A stretch of 64,000 bases of DNA from CAZCTC01 sp964501335 (lineage in GTDB: Bacteria > Chloroflexota > Anaerolineae > B4-G1 > SLSP01), in NCBI GenBank assembly GCA_964501335.1, contig CAZCTC010000014.1:1-64000 (forward strand), written 5' to 3'. Each line of letters starts with the position of its first letter. Within the stretch, counting starts at the first letter, position 1. This document shows, one piece after another, positions 24,432 through 33,472 of the stretch. Both the position numbers and the translations under genes were made by a program. The notes beneath the pieces are model-generated. The model was not told the DNA's origin. It saw nothing but the letters and a program-made list of their open reading frames with translations, and did not search any database.

Positions 24432-27400
24432 ATGTCCTTGACTCAGCTATCCGGCATGCCGGCCATCATGAAAAAGAACTACAGCCTGCTCCTCCCCGAG
24501 GACCGGCCCTTCGCCTTGCTGCGCGATCCCCGCGGCAACCGATTGGCCGATCTCTTCATCCCTTCCAGCATCCACACCCTCGAAGGGCTCGACGACACCG
24601 TCGCCCTTCATCCCTGGCAGATCGAAGAGCAATCCGACATGACCCTGCTGAGCATGGAAGCCCACAGCTCCCACTGGCAACGCAAAACCTATCGCCTGCG
24701 CTGCCTGCCCGACCGTCTCACCTGCGAAATCGAAGTAACCGGCAGCGGCCGGCTCACCCGGGCCTGCTACTTCGGCGGCTACAGCTCCGCGCAATTGCGC
24801 TGGGGCTCCGGCTTCTTCGTCTCCGGTCAGGCCTTCCGCCAGGGCTGGACCCCCGAGCCGAACGCCCGCGAGGCCCAGGAATTCCCCCCTTCCGCCGGCA
24901 TGACCATCGACCTTACCGGCGTCCCGCTGCCCGGCCGCGATGACTGGTTCTTCACGCCGCCGCCCTTCTGCCTGGCTTTCCAGCTCCCTTACGGCTGGCT
25001 GGGCCTGGGCGTCGAAGCCGCTCCCGGCGCTTACCGCTTTACCGAATACACCTACCACGGTCGGCCCGAAGCCTTCTACCTCTCGCTGAACTACGAAGGC
25101 CATACGGCTGTGGAAGGCACCTATCGCCTCCCCACCCTCAGCTTTGACTTCGGCAGCAACCCGTTCGAGGTCCTCGCCGCCCATCTGCACGCCGTAGCGC
25201 AGCCCTTCCGCCCCCCGCCTGCCCGCCCTTCCTGGTGGTCGGCCCCGATCTTCTGTGGGTGGGGCGCTCAATGCGCGCGGGCAGCTCAAGAGAACGGCCG
25301 CGCTCCCGACTATGCCCGCCAGTCTGAATATGAAAACTTCCTGCATGCACTGGACAGTCAGGGAATTACCCCCGGCACGATCGTGATCGACGACAAGTGG
25401 CAGCAAACCTACGGCAGTAACCAGGTCGACCCTGAAAAATGGCCGGATCTGCGCGGCTTCATCCGCGAGCAACATGCCCGCGACCGTAAAGTCCTGCTCT
25501 GGCTCAAAGCCTGGGACCCGGAAGGGCTCCCCGCTGCCGAATGTATCGTCAATGCCGCCGACCGGCCCATCGCCGCCGATCCCACCTATCCTGATTTCAT
25601 CATTCGCCAGCTCCAGACCATCGCCACCCTGCTCTCGCCGGCTGGATACGATGCCGACGGCTTCAAGATCGATTTCACCGCCCGCATTCCCGCCGGTCCC
25701 GGCATTCAGTCCTGTGGTGATCTCTGGGGGCTGGAATTGATGCGCGCCTGGCTGGAACTGATCTACAAGGCAGCCAAATCGGTCAAATCCCAGGCCTTGA
25801 TCATGACGCACACCCCCCATCCCTATTTGAGCGATCTCATCGATATGGTCCGGCTTAACGATATGAACCCTGACCGCGCGCTTGAACCCGCCATGCTCAC
25901 CCGTGCCCGCGTCGCCGCTCTGGCCTGCCCCAACGCTCTGATCGACACCGACAACTGGCCCATCGGCAGCCGGGCCGGCTGGCGCCGCTATCTGGCGCTC
26001 CAACCCCGGCTGGGTATCCCGTCGCTTTATTACGCCGGCGCCCTCGATTCCGGCGAAACGCTCACCGCTGATGATCTCTCTGCTCTGCAAGGAGCCTGGA
26101 CCGCCTACCGAGAGCTTCGCCCCGCAGCCGCGGCCCCCTTCGCCGTCCGCGGCGTGATCGAAGCCTTCTACGGCGTCTTCTACACTCACGCCGAACGCGA
26201 TGAACTGCTGCGCTTTCTGGCCCATGCCGGTTACAACGCCTATCTCTACGGCCCCAAAAACGATCGCTACCATCGCGACGACTGGCGCACACCCTATCCT
26301 GAAAAAATGCTGGACCGCTTTGCCGAAACGATCGCGCTCGCGCAAACCCTGGGCATTGATTTCGGCTATGCCCTCAGCCCGGTGGGAATCGCTTATGCCT
26401 CGGATGCCGATTGGACGCTGGTCAAAGCCAAACTCTACGACTTCTACAGCCGCGGCGTCCGCAATTTCAGCCTCTTTCTCGACGACATCGAACCGCACTT
26501 CCAGCATTCCGTCGACGCGAAATGCTATCCCGACTTCGCCGCCGCCCACGCCGATCTGGGCAATTGCCTCTACGCCTGGCTCCAGGAGCTCGATCCGACC
26601 TGCCGACTCAGCCTCTGCCCGACCGACTATCACGGGCGGCCGCCCTTCAGCGCCTATCTGAAAACGCTGGGCGCCGAACTACATCCCGAAATCCTGCTCT
26701 TCTACACCGGACCGCAGATCTGCTCCACCACCCTGACCGTTGAAGATGCACGGGCTTTCGCCGCCGTCACCCGCCGCGCCCCCCTGATCTGGGATAACTA
26801 CCCGGTCAACGATCTGACCATGCAATCCGAGCTGCACCTGGGCCCGATTCGCGGCCGGGATGCCGCGCTCGGCTCCGCCGTCCAGGGACTCTACGTCAAT
26901 CCGATGAGCCAGATCGAAGCCTCCCGGATCGCCCTGCTCACCTATGCCGACTATCTGGCCGATCCTCGGGGATACGATCCTCAGTCCGCCTGGGAAAAGG
27001 CCCTGCATCAGATCGCCGGCACCCTCAGCTATCCGGCCCTGCGGCTCTTCGCCGATCACACCCGCTATTCCTGTCTGGAGGAAACGGCCGGCGCTCCCCT
27101 CTGCACGCTGGTTCAAAACATATTGGCTCAAAAACCGGGCGCCCTGGCCGAACTGGCCGCTTATTTACAGGCGCTGGATACCGCCAACTATCATCTGCTC
27201 GCTGAAATGGAAAACCAGGCCTTGCGGGCCGAACTCTTGCCCTGGATGGAGGCCCTGAGCGGCTGGCTGAATATCGGCCGGCAAACCATCGCCATTCTTC
27301 AGCATCCTAAAAGTGTTTCAGAGATGGAAATTGCCTCCCTGCAAGAAAAAATCCGGCAGGTACAGGCTCATCCCAAACGTATCGCCGGCCATGAACTGGC

Positions 27401-27470
27401 CGAATTGGTCTCGCTTCTCCAATCCGGCACAGCACGTCTTACCACGGAAGACCGTGAACAACACGAATAA
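24432..27470 (+). CDS. two-domain glycosidase: GH36-like alpha-galactosidase + GH84-like hexosaminidase
   Basis: The 1012-residue product has no signal peptide. Residues ~270-520 look like a clan GH-D/GH36-type barrel: GTIVIDDKWQQTYG, then WLKAWDPEG, then DADGFKIDF, whose Asp (about 414) would be the nucleophile, and HTPHPYLSD. From about residue 565 a second catalytic domain begins with GVIEAFYGVFY, the GH84/NAGidase signature. It has FLDDIEP at about 682-687, the double-Asp used in substrate-assisted catalysis. A C-terminal helical region follows. One chain could therefore remove two terminal sugars from one glycan. AAAGG precedes the ATG. It is the first gene of the plus-strand glycan locus. 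Confidence 0.8.
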   Translation: MSLTQLSGMPAIMKKNYSLLLPEDRPFALLRDPRGNRLADLFIPSSIHTLEGLDDTVALHPWQIEEQSDMTLLSMEAHSSHWQRKTYRLRCLPDRLTCEIEVTGSGRLTRACYFGGYSSAQLRWGSGFFVSGQAFRQGWTPEPNAREAQEFPPSAGMTIDLTGVPLPGRDDWFFTPPPFCLAFQLPYGWLGLGVEAAPGAYRFTEYTYHGRPEAFYLSLNYEGHTAVEGTYRLPTLSFDFGSNPFEVLAAHLHAVAQPFRPPPARPSWWSAPIFCGWGAQCARAAQENGRAPDYARQSEYENFLHALDSQGITPGTIVIDDKWQQTYGSNQVDPEKWPDLRGFIREQHARDRKVLLWLKAWDPEGLPAAECIVNAADRPIAADPTYPDFIIRQLQTIATLLSPAGYDADGFKIDFTARIPAGPGIQSCGDLWGLELMRAWLELIYKAAKSVKSQALIMTHTPHPYLSDLIDMVRLNDMNPDRALEPAMLTRARVAALACPNALIDTDNWPIGSRAGWRRYLALQPRLGIPSLYYAGALDSGETLTADDLSALQGAWTAYRELRPAAAAPFAVRGVIEAFYGVFYTHAERDELLRFLAHAGYNAYLYGPKNDRYHRDDWRTPYPEKMLDRFAETIALAQTLGIDFGYALSPVGIAYASDADWTLVKAKLYDFYSRGVRNFSLFLDDIEPHFQHSVDAKCYPDFAAAHADLGNCLYAWLQELDPTCRLSLCPTDYHGRPPFSAYLKTLGAELHPEILLFYTGPQICSTTLTVEDARAFAAVTRRAPLIWDNYPVNDLTMQSELHLGPIRGRDAALGSAVQGLYVNPMSQIEASRIALLTYADYLADPRGYDPQSAWEKALHQIAGTLSYPALRLFADHTRYSCLEETAGAPLCTLVQNILAQKPGALAELAAYLQALDTANYHLLAEMENQALRAELLPWMEALSGWLNIGRQTIAILQHPKSVSEMEIASLQEKIRQVQAHPKRIAGHELAELVSLLQSGTARLTTEDREQHE

Positions 27471-27599
27471 AAAACAGCACGATAGGAGACTGAAATCTAA
27501 CGATGAGAAACACGCTATCAAACCGGCTCAATAACATTGTCCAAATGCAACCTGCCGTTTGGATTTCTGCTGTCTACGGTCTACTGTCTACTTCCTGAA

Positions 27600-28556
27600 A
27601 TGATCCAATCAGCTCAAGCTCTCATTACCAAACGGCCTTCCCTGGCCCAGGAAAACCGCCGCAACTACACCAATCCGGTTATCGAACGGGATTTTCCAGA
27701 CCCGGATGTACTGATGGTCGGCAATACCTGCTATGTCTATGCCACCAACAACTGGCATACCCATATCCAGGTTGCCCGCTCTCAAGATCTGGTCCATTGG
27801 ACCGTGCTCCACGACGCCATGCCGAAACTGCCCCGCTGGGGCCATCAGCGCGGCTGGACCTGGGCGCCGCATGTGACACATCTCGACGACGGCCGCTATT
27901 TGATGTACTTCACCGGCCGGCTGGCCCATCATGCCGGACGCCGCGGTCACTACATGGCCGTGGGAATCGCCGAAGCCTGCCGCCCGGAAGGACCTTTTGT
28001 CCCGGAAGAAGAAATTTTTATGTGCCAGTTTTCTGAAGGCGGAAGCATCGACCTGACCTCTTTTACCGATGACGACGGCCGCCGCTATTTAATCTGGAAA
28101 AACGACGGCAACTCCTGCGGCCTGCCCACCTGGATTTATATCCAGCCCGTCGCCGACGACGGCGTGACCCGGTTGGGGCGTCCGCAACGGCTCTTTACCG
28201 CCGATCAACCCTGGGAAGGCGGATTGATAGAATCGCCCACCCTCTGGAAACACAACGGGCGCTACTACCTTTTCTATTCCGCCAACAACTTCGCCAGCAC
28301 CTGTTACGGAATCGGCTATGCCGTCGCCAATCAACCCCTGGGGCCCTATCGTAAAGCCGGAGCACCGCTCCTCTGCACCCGGGATCACGAATGCTACCTG
28401 GGACCCGGCGGCCAGGACCTCATCCACATGCCCGACGGCTCGACCTGGATGCTCTTTCATACCTGGGAACGCGCCGTCCACACCCGCCGCGTCCTCAACC
28501 TGGCCCGCGTCAACTGGGACGGCACCCGTCCCCAACTGGACCTGCCAGGGTTATAA
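27600..28556 (+). CDS. GH43-like glycosidase, copy 1
   Basis: The 318-residue protein has the five-bladed-propeller glycosidase signature YTNPVIERDFPDPDVLM near residues 22-38, with a general-base Asp in DPD, then TWAPHV, a SIDLTSFTDDDGRRYLIW segment and GLIESPTLWKHNGRYYLFYS, whose Glu fits the general acid. It has no signal peptide. An upstream extension to 27537 runs into a GTCTACT microrepeat and is rejected, though no strong ribosome binding site precedes 27600. A paralogue follows at 29131. The substrate is uncertain (arabinosides, xylosides or related). Confidence 0.8.
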   Translation: MIQSAQALITKRPSLAQENRRNYTNPVIERDFPDPDVLMVGNTCYVYATNNWHTHIQVARSQDLVHWTVLHDAMPKLPRWGHQRGWTWAPHVTHLDDGRYLMYFTGRLAHHAGRRGHYMAVGIAEACRPEGPFVPEEEIFMCQFSEGGSIDLTSFTDDDGRRYLIWKNDGNSCGLPTWIYIQPVADDGVTRLGRPQRLFTADQPWEGGLIESPTLWKHNGRYYLFYSANNFASTCYGIGYAVANQPLGPYRKAGAPLLCTRDHECYLGPGGQDLIHMPDGSTWMLFHTWERAVHTRRVLNLARVNWDGTRPQLDLPGL

Positions 28557-28600
28557 AATGCGCGTAGGGGCGGCCCGATGTGGCCAACCTCGACGGACAA

Positions 28601-29042
28601 AAAAATTCTCTCTTTCCTGCCGGCGCGGCACGACTAACCCTAAAAACGCCCGCTGCGGGACATAACCCGGCCCCGGCCGAAAAAAGAAAATATAGCCGGC
28701 GCCGTTAACCCGGAAAACAAGAGAAAAAAGCCCATATTTTGGGCGGCTTTCTGAAGCCGCCCAAAATATGAACAAAAAAATTCTCTCTTTCCTGCCGGCG
28801 CGGCACGACTAACCCTAAAAACGCCCGCTGCGGGACATAACCCGGCCCCGGCCGAAAAAAGAAAATATAGCCGGCGCCGTTAACCCGGAAAACAAGAGAA
28901 AAAAGCCCATATTTTGGGCGGCTTTCTGAAGCCGCCCAAAATATGAACAAAAAAATTCTCTCTTTCCTGCCGGCGCGGCACGACTAACCCTAAAAACGCC
29001 CGCTGCGGGACGCAACAAAGTCCCGGCCGAAAAAAGAAAATA
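28601..29042. repeat. 175-bp tandem repeat, about 2.5 copies
   Basis: Units start near 28606, 28781 and 28956 (TTCTCTCTTTCCTGCCGGCG in each), so the period is 175 bp. The first two units are near identical; the third is cut off and diverged after GCTGCGGGACG. Two of the junctions contain a hairpin of the dispersed family (28733-28770 and 28908-28945, 17-bp arms, loop TCTG). The array fills most of the gap between the two GH43 genes (28557-29130), where no gene is seen. Confidence 0.9.
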
Positions 29043-29130
29043 TCTGCCTTCTTTTGCCGTTTTTGTGCCGTATCATAGGGTCATATCGCCTCCGGGCGAT
29101 GGCATATAAAAGGATAAAGGAGTTGGGGAA

Positions 29131-30108
29131 ATGGCATATCGTCAAGAGGAATTGTTACCGGAAAGCATCATCGTCTCACCACTGCTCTCACCGTCCACCT
29201 ATACCAATCCGGTACTCAATCATGATTTCCCCGATCCCGACGTATTGTGCATCGACCAAGTCTACTATGCTTACGCCACAAACAGCGGCGGGATCAACGT
29301 ACAGGCAGCCCAATCCCGAGACCTGGTCCATTGGACCCTGCTGCCCGAAATTCTGCCCGAACGGCCGCGCTGGGCCGCCTCAGAATTCGGCTGGACCTGG
29401 GCGCCGAATGTTATGCCCACCGATCATGGAACTGGTTATGTAATGTATTTCAGCAACCGGCTCGCTCGCGACATCAAAGGGCGCTCGCACTGCATGGGCA
29501 TTGGGGTTGCCGAAAGCAACCGGCCTGAAGGTCCATTCATCCCTCAGAACGAGATTCTCATCTGTCAGATAGAAGAAGGCGGCTCCATTGATCTGGCTTC
29601 CTTCATTGATGATGACGGCTCTCGCTACCTGGTCTGGAAAAACGACGGTAATTCCTGCAACATGCAGACCTGGATCTTCATCCAACAGGTGGCCGCCGAC
29701 GGCATGACCCGCCTGGGACGGCCCCGGCGTCTGATCACCGCCGATCAACCCTGGGAAGGCTGTCTGGTCGAAGCCCCCACCCTGTGGAAACACGACGGAC
29801 TTTACTACCTGTTTTATTCCGCCAATTATTTCATGGGACCGGAATATGGAATTGGATATGCCGTAGCCGAAGCCCCCCTGGGGCCCTACCGCAAAGCCCG
29901 CCGTCCCCTGCTCACCACCCGGCACCATGAAGGCCTGACCGGGCCCGGCGGACAGGATCTGGTACGCACCCCCGACGGCAAAACCTGGATGCTCTTCCAT
30001 GCCTGGGGAGAACAGAACTGCCGCGTTTTACACCTGGCCGAAGTCATCTGGGAATGCGGACGCCCCACCCTACGAGGAGCCGGCCTTCAGGGTTGGACCC
30101 TGCCCTAA
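29131..30108 (+). CDS. GH43-like glycosidase, copy 2
   Basis: The 325-residue protein aligns along its full length with the product of 27600-28556: YTNPVLNHDFPDPDVL, FGWTWAPNV, IEEGGSIDLASFIDDDGSRY and LVEAPTLWKHDGLYYLFYS correspond. It keeps the same candidate Asp and Glu residues, so both copies should be active, perhaps with different specificity. AAGGAG lies 9 bases before the ATG. The tandem repeat between the copies suggests local duplication. No signal peptide is present. Confidence 0.85.
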   Translation: MAYRQEELLPESIIVSPLLSPSTYTNPVLNHDFPDPDVLCIDQVYYAYATNSGGINVQAAQSRDLVHWTLLPEILPERPRWAASEFGWTWAPNVMPTDHGTGYVMYFSNRLARDIKGRSHCMGIGVAESNRPEGPFIPQNEILICQIEEGGSIDLASFIDDDGSRYLVWKNDGNSCNMQTWIFIQQVAADGMTRLGRPRRLITADQPWEGCLVEAPTLWKHDGLYYLFYSANYFMGPEYGIGYAVAEAPLGPYRKARRPLLTTRHHEGLTGPGGQDLVRTPDGKTWMLFHAWGEQNCRVLHLAEVIWECGRPTLRGAGLQGWTLP

Positions 30109-30144
30109 AAATCTCGATCTGCGCAACCCATCAGAAGGAAAACC

Positions 30145-30181
30145 ATTTTTTCGGCGGCCTTCTGAGGCCGCCGAAAAAAAT
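30145..30181. repeat. covarying-family hairpin
   Basis: ATTTTTTCGGCGGCCT and its near-complement surround TCTG. It lies 36 bases after the second GH43 gene and 45 bases before the GH38 start, and may act as terminator for the former. Confidence 0.7.
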
Positions 30182-30225
30182 AAATAAATTATTTCTTTCC
30201 CGCCCTTGGGGCAAAACACAAAACC

Positions 30226-32670
30226 ATGCTCATCAAAGAACCAAAACTACACATGATCGGGAATGCGCATATCGACCCGGTATGGCTCTGGCAATGGCCC
30301 GAAGGCTGCCAGGAAGTCCTGGCCACCTACCGCTCGGCCCTGGACCGCCTGAACGAAGATGCCGCCTTTACCTTCGTCGCCAGCTCCTCGGCCTTCTACG
30401 AATGGGTCGAAGAACACGATCCCGCCATGTTCGCCGAAATCCAGGCCCGCATCGCCGAAGGCCGCTGGGAACCGGTCGGCGGCTGGTGGATCGAGCCCGA
30501 TTGTAACCTGCCCGGCGGTGAATCCTTCGTCCGCCAGGCCCTTTACGGCCAGCGCTATCTCCGCGAAAAATTCGGCCGAATCGCCCATGTCGGCTACAAC
30601 GTCGACAGCTTCGGCCATCACGCCATGTTACCCCAGCTCCTGCTGAAAAGCGGACTGGACAGCTATATCTTCCTGCGCCCCAGCCCTCACGAAAAAGGGC
30701 TCCCTGGCCGGCTCTTCTGGTGGGAGTCCGACGACGGCTCCCGCGTCCTGGCCTTCCGCATCCCCTATGAATACTGCGCCTGGGGCCGCGATCTGGAACC
30801 GCACATCCGCCGCTGCGCCGCCGAATTGAAAAACCCGGCCAATGCCCTGATGTGCTTCTATGGCGTCGGCAATCACGGCGGCGGGCCCACGCAGGAAAAC
30901 ATCCAGAGCATCCATCGCCTGAGCACGGTGCCGGATCTGCCCGGACTGACCTTCAGCACGCCCGAACGCTACTTCGCCGAAATCCGCGCCCGGCAGCCGC
31001 AGCTGCCCACCGTCCACGACGAACTGCAACATCACGCCAGCGGCTGCTATGCGGCCCACTCGGCCGTCAAACGTTGGAACCGCCGGGCGGAAAACGCCCT
31101 GCTGGTCGCCGAAAAACTCGCGGCCCTGGCCCAACAACTGACCGGACACGCCAACACCGCCGATTTCAAACGGGCCTGGAAAAACGTGCTCTTCAACCAG
31201 TTCCACGACATCCTGGCCGGCACAAGTCTGGCCGCCGCCTACGACGATGCCGCCAACCTGTACGGCGAAGCCCTCGCCATTGCGCAGCGTGGACTCAATG
31301 CCGCAGTCCAGGCCGTCGCCTGGCGGATTCAGATCCCGTCCGAACCGGCCGGACGGCCGCTCGTGGTCTTCAACCCCCTCACCTGGGCTCACACCGCCAA
31401 CATCGAACTGGAAATCGCCGCCCTCCAGCCCGGCGAAGGGCTCATCGACGACCGGGGAGAAGCCGTCCCCCTGCAAAAAGTCCGTTCCCGGGCCGCCGCC
31501 CGCGGGCGTGACCGGATCAGCTTCCTGGCCGATCTGCCGGCTCTGGGCTATCGCACCTACCGCATCGTCCCCGGCATCGAGCCCGCCGATCCTTCACCCT
31601 TGCAGGCCGGCGATACCTGGATGGAAAATAACCGCTTCCGGCTGGAATTCGATCCGGCCACCGGCGCTCTGGCCCGCCTCTTCGACAGAGTCCATCAGGT
31701 CGAACTGCTGCTGGAGCCGGCCCGCGCCGTCGTCATCGACGATCCCAGCGACACCTGGAGCCACAATGTGCTGCGTTTCGACCGCGAGCTGGAATCGTTC
31801 ACCGCAACCGGCGTCCGCTGCGTGGCCCGCGGCCCCGTCAAAACCGTCATCCGGGTGATCTCGACCTGCGGCCCGGCCCGCCTGATTCAGGACTTCACGC
31901 TCTACCAGGATCTGCCGCAAATCGTGGTCCACGTCACACTGGATTGGCCGCTCAGCCACAGTGCTCTCAAGCTGCGCTTTCCGCTCCGGCTGGACTTCGC
32001 CCGTGCCACCTATGAAATCCCCTACGGCACCATCGAACGGCCGGTCAACGGCGAAGAGCAGCCGGGCCAGAGCTGGGTGGATCTTTCGGGAATTGCCCGC
32101 GATCGCGGCATTCCCTATGGCCTGAGCCTGCTCAACGACGGCAAATACAGCTTCGATATCCACAACAAGGTGCTCAGCCTCACCGTGCTGCGCAGCCCGC
32201 TCTACGCCCACCATATCCCCTTCGTCCCGGCCCCCGAAACCGCCGACGATTACGAATTCATCGATCAAGGCCGCCAGCACTTCACCTATGCCCTGCTGCC
32301 GCACCCCGGCAACCGGGAAAGCTCGGATACGGTCCGCCGCGCCGCCGAACTGAACCAGGCGCCAATCGTCCTGCCGGTCACCTACCGGCCCGCCGGAATC
32401 CTGCCGCCGGCAGCCGGCCATATCACGGTGCATCCGGAAAATGTAGGAGTGACGGTCCTGAAACGCGCCGAAGAGGGCGACGGCTGGATTTTGCGGGCGG
32501 TCGAGACGACCGGCAATGCGGCTGAAGCCTGCATCGAACTGCCTGCCTGGCATCGCACCCTCCACACCCGCTTCACCCCCTGGGAAATCAAAACCTTCCA
32601 CCTCCCCGACGACCTCGCCCATTCCATCGCTGAAACGAATTTATTGGAAGAAGTAGACAGCAGCAAGTAG
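30226..32670 (+). CDS. GH38 alpha-mannosidase, short form
   Basis: The 814-residue protein starts directly with the GH38 metal-site motif GNAHIDPVWLW (H15, D17). It has the nucleophile region YNVDSFGHHAMLPQ (D127) and the conserved FNQFHDILAGTSLAAAYDD helix. The enzyme cleaves terminal alpha-mannose and needs a divalent metal. It has no signal peptide, so it is cytoplasmic. The C-terminus ends EEVDSSK, supplied by a dispersed GTAGACAG microrepeat that also provides the stop. No Shine-Dalgarno site is obvious. A second, longer GH38 lies at 33473; the two differ in their N-terminal regions and are not recent duplicates. Confidence 0.92.
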   Translation: MLIKEPKLHMIGNAHIDPVWLWQWPEGCQEVLATYRSALDRLNEDAAFTFVASSSAFYEWVEEHDPAMFAEIQARIAEGRWEPVGGWWIEPDCNLPGGESFVRQALYGQRYLREKFGRIAHVGYNVDSFGHHAMLPQLLLKSGLDSYIFLRPSPHEKGLPGRLFWWESDDGSRVLAFRIPYEYCAWGRDLEPHIRRCAAELKNPANALMCFYGVGNHGGGPTQENIQSIHRLSTVPDLPGLTFSTPERYFAEIRARQPQLPTVHDELQHHASGCYAAHSAVKRWNRRAENALLVAEKLAALAQQLTGHANTADFKRAWKNVLFNQFHDILAGTSLAAAYDDAANLYGEALAIAQRGLNAAVQAVAWRIQIPSEPAGRPLVVFNPLTWAHTANIELEIAALQPGEGLIDDRGEAVPLQKVRSRAAARGRDRISFLADLPALGYRTYRIVPGIEPADPSPLQAGDTWMENNRFRLEFDPATGALARLFDRVHQVELLLEPARAVVIDDPSDTWSHNVLRFDRELESFTATGVRCVARGPVKTVIRVISTCGPARLIQDFTLYQDLPQIVVHVTLDWPLSHSALKLRFPLRLDFARATYEIPYGTIERPVNGEEQPGQSWVDLSGIARDRGIPYGLSLLNDGKYSFDIHNKVLSLTVLRSPLYAHHIPFVPAPETADDYEFIDQGRQHFTYALLPHPGNRESSDTVRRAAELNQAPIVLPVTYRPAGILPPAAGHITVHPENVGVTVLKRAEEGDGWILRAVETTGNAAEACIELPAWHRTLHTRFTPWEIKTFHLPDDLAHSIAETNLLEEVDSSK

Positions 32671-32686
32671 ACAGTAGACAGGAAGG
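32650..32686. repeat. GTAGACAG microrepeat overlapping the first mannosidase stop
   Basis: GAAGTAGACAGCAGCAAG is followed by TAGACAGTAGACAG. The last six codons and the stop of the GH38 gene lie inside it. A near-identical block is at 36618-36653, and inverted ones at about 23858-23880 and 27569-27597. Confidence 0.85.
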
Positions 32687-32731
32687 AAGAAGTTTCCCGG
32701 TTCCAGGTCCCGGCGAGGAAAAACAAAAGCC

Positions 32732-32769
32732 CATTTTTTCGGCGGCTTCAGAAAGCCGCCGAAAAAATG
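32732..32769. repeat. covarying-family hairpin
   Basis: CATTTTTTCGGCGGCTT (32732-32748) and its exact complement (32753-32769) enclose CAGA. It lies between the first mannosidase and the SIS gene, followed by a shortened tail module (TTTTGCGGGACGCAAC). Confidence 0.85.
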
Positions 32770-32845
32770 AATAAAAGCCTTTTGCGGGACGCAACAACGC
32801 TAACCGCACAAAGAGCCACTTTCCCGTATATAAGGATGTACAACC

Positions 32846-33472
32846 ATGTTTTGGAAAGCATTAATTGAAAAATATCCCGAAATGACCACCTGCCATACCG
32901 AATGGGAGGACACATTGGAACTACTGCGCACCGCTTTCCGGCAGGGCAGCCTGCTGATGATCTGCGGCAACGGCGGCAGCGCCTCCGACAGCGAACATAT
33001 CGTCGCCGAAATGATGAAAGGCTACCGCCAGTTGCGCCCCATCCCGCCCATCCTGCGCGAAGCGCTGGAAAGAACCGCGGGACCCGAAGCCGGCTGCGAA
33101 CTGGCCGATCAATTGCAGGGCGCCCTCCCGGCCATCTCCCTGGTGAGCCAGATGTCGCTCATCACCGCCTGCGCCAACGACATCGCCCCCGATCTGGTCT
33201 TCGCCCAGCAGGTCTACGGCTACGGCCGGCCCGGCGATGTGCTGCTGGCGCTCAGCACCTCGGGAAATTCGCTCAATATTCTGCGCGCCTTGCAGGTTGC
33301 CCGATCTCTAAAAATGCGTACCATTGGGTTTACAGGCCGTACGGGAGGGGTCATGGTGGGACATTGCGATGTCGCCCTCTGCGTCCCCGCCGATACCTCG
33401 GCCGATATTCAAGAAATGCATCAGTCGCTTTACCACGCGCTGTGTGCTCAACTGGAAGTCGATTTCTTTTAA
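32846..33472 (+). CDS. SIS-domain phosphosugar isomerase
   Basis: The 208-residue product has the sugar isomerase fold with ICGNGGSASDSEH near residues 39-51, the phosphate-binding LALSTSGNSLNILRAL in the second half, and a C-terminal QEMHQSLYHALCAQLE helix. The pattern is closest to GmhA/sedoheptulose-7-phosphate isomerase relatives. In this locus it more likely handles a phosphorylated hexose released by the glycosidases. AAGGATG precedes the ATG. Its stop directly abuts the next start with no gap, so translation is coupled with the second mannosidase. Confidence 0.8.
   Translation: MFWKALIEKYPEMTTCHTEWEDTLELLRTAFRQGSLLMICGNGGSASDSEHIVAEMMKGYRQLRPIPPILREALERTAGPEAGCELADQLQGALPAISLVSQMSLITACANDIAPDLVFAQQVYGYGRPGDVLLALSTSGNSLNILRALQVARSLKMRTIGFTGRTGGVMVGHCDVALCVPADTSADIQEMHQSLYHALCAQLEVDFF

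Noticed and set aside
24447..26633. 728-residue minus-strand open frame antisense to the GH fusion gene
   Set aside because: Long antisense frames are expected in GC-rich genes with strong third-position bias; the translation is low in complexity and the plus strand has clear catalytic motifs.
30628..32622. Long minus-strand open frames opposite the GH38 gene (also at 35537-36553 and 38178-39998)
   Set aside because: Same reason: shadows of well-supported plus-strand glycosidases.
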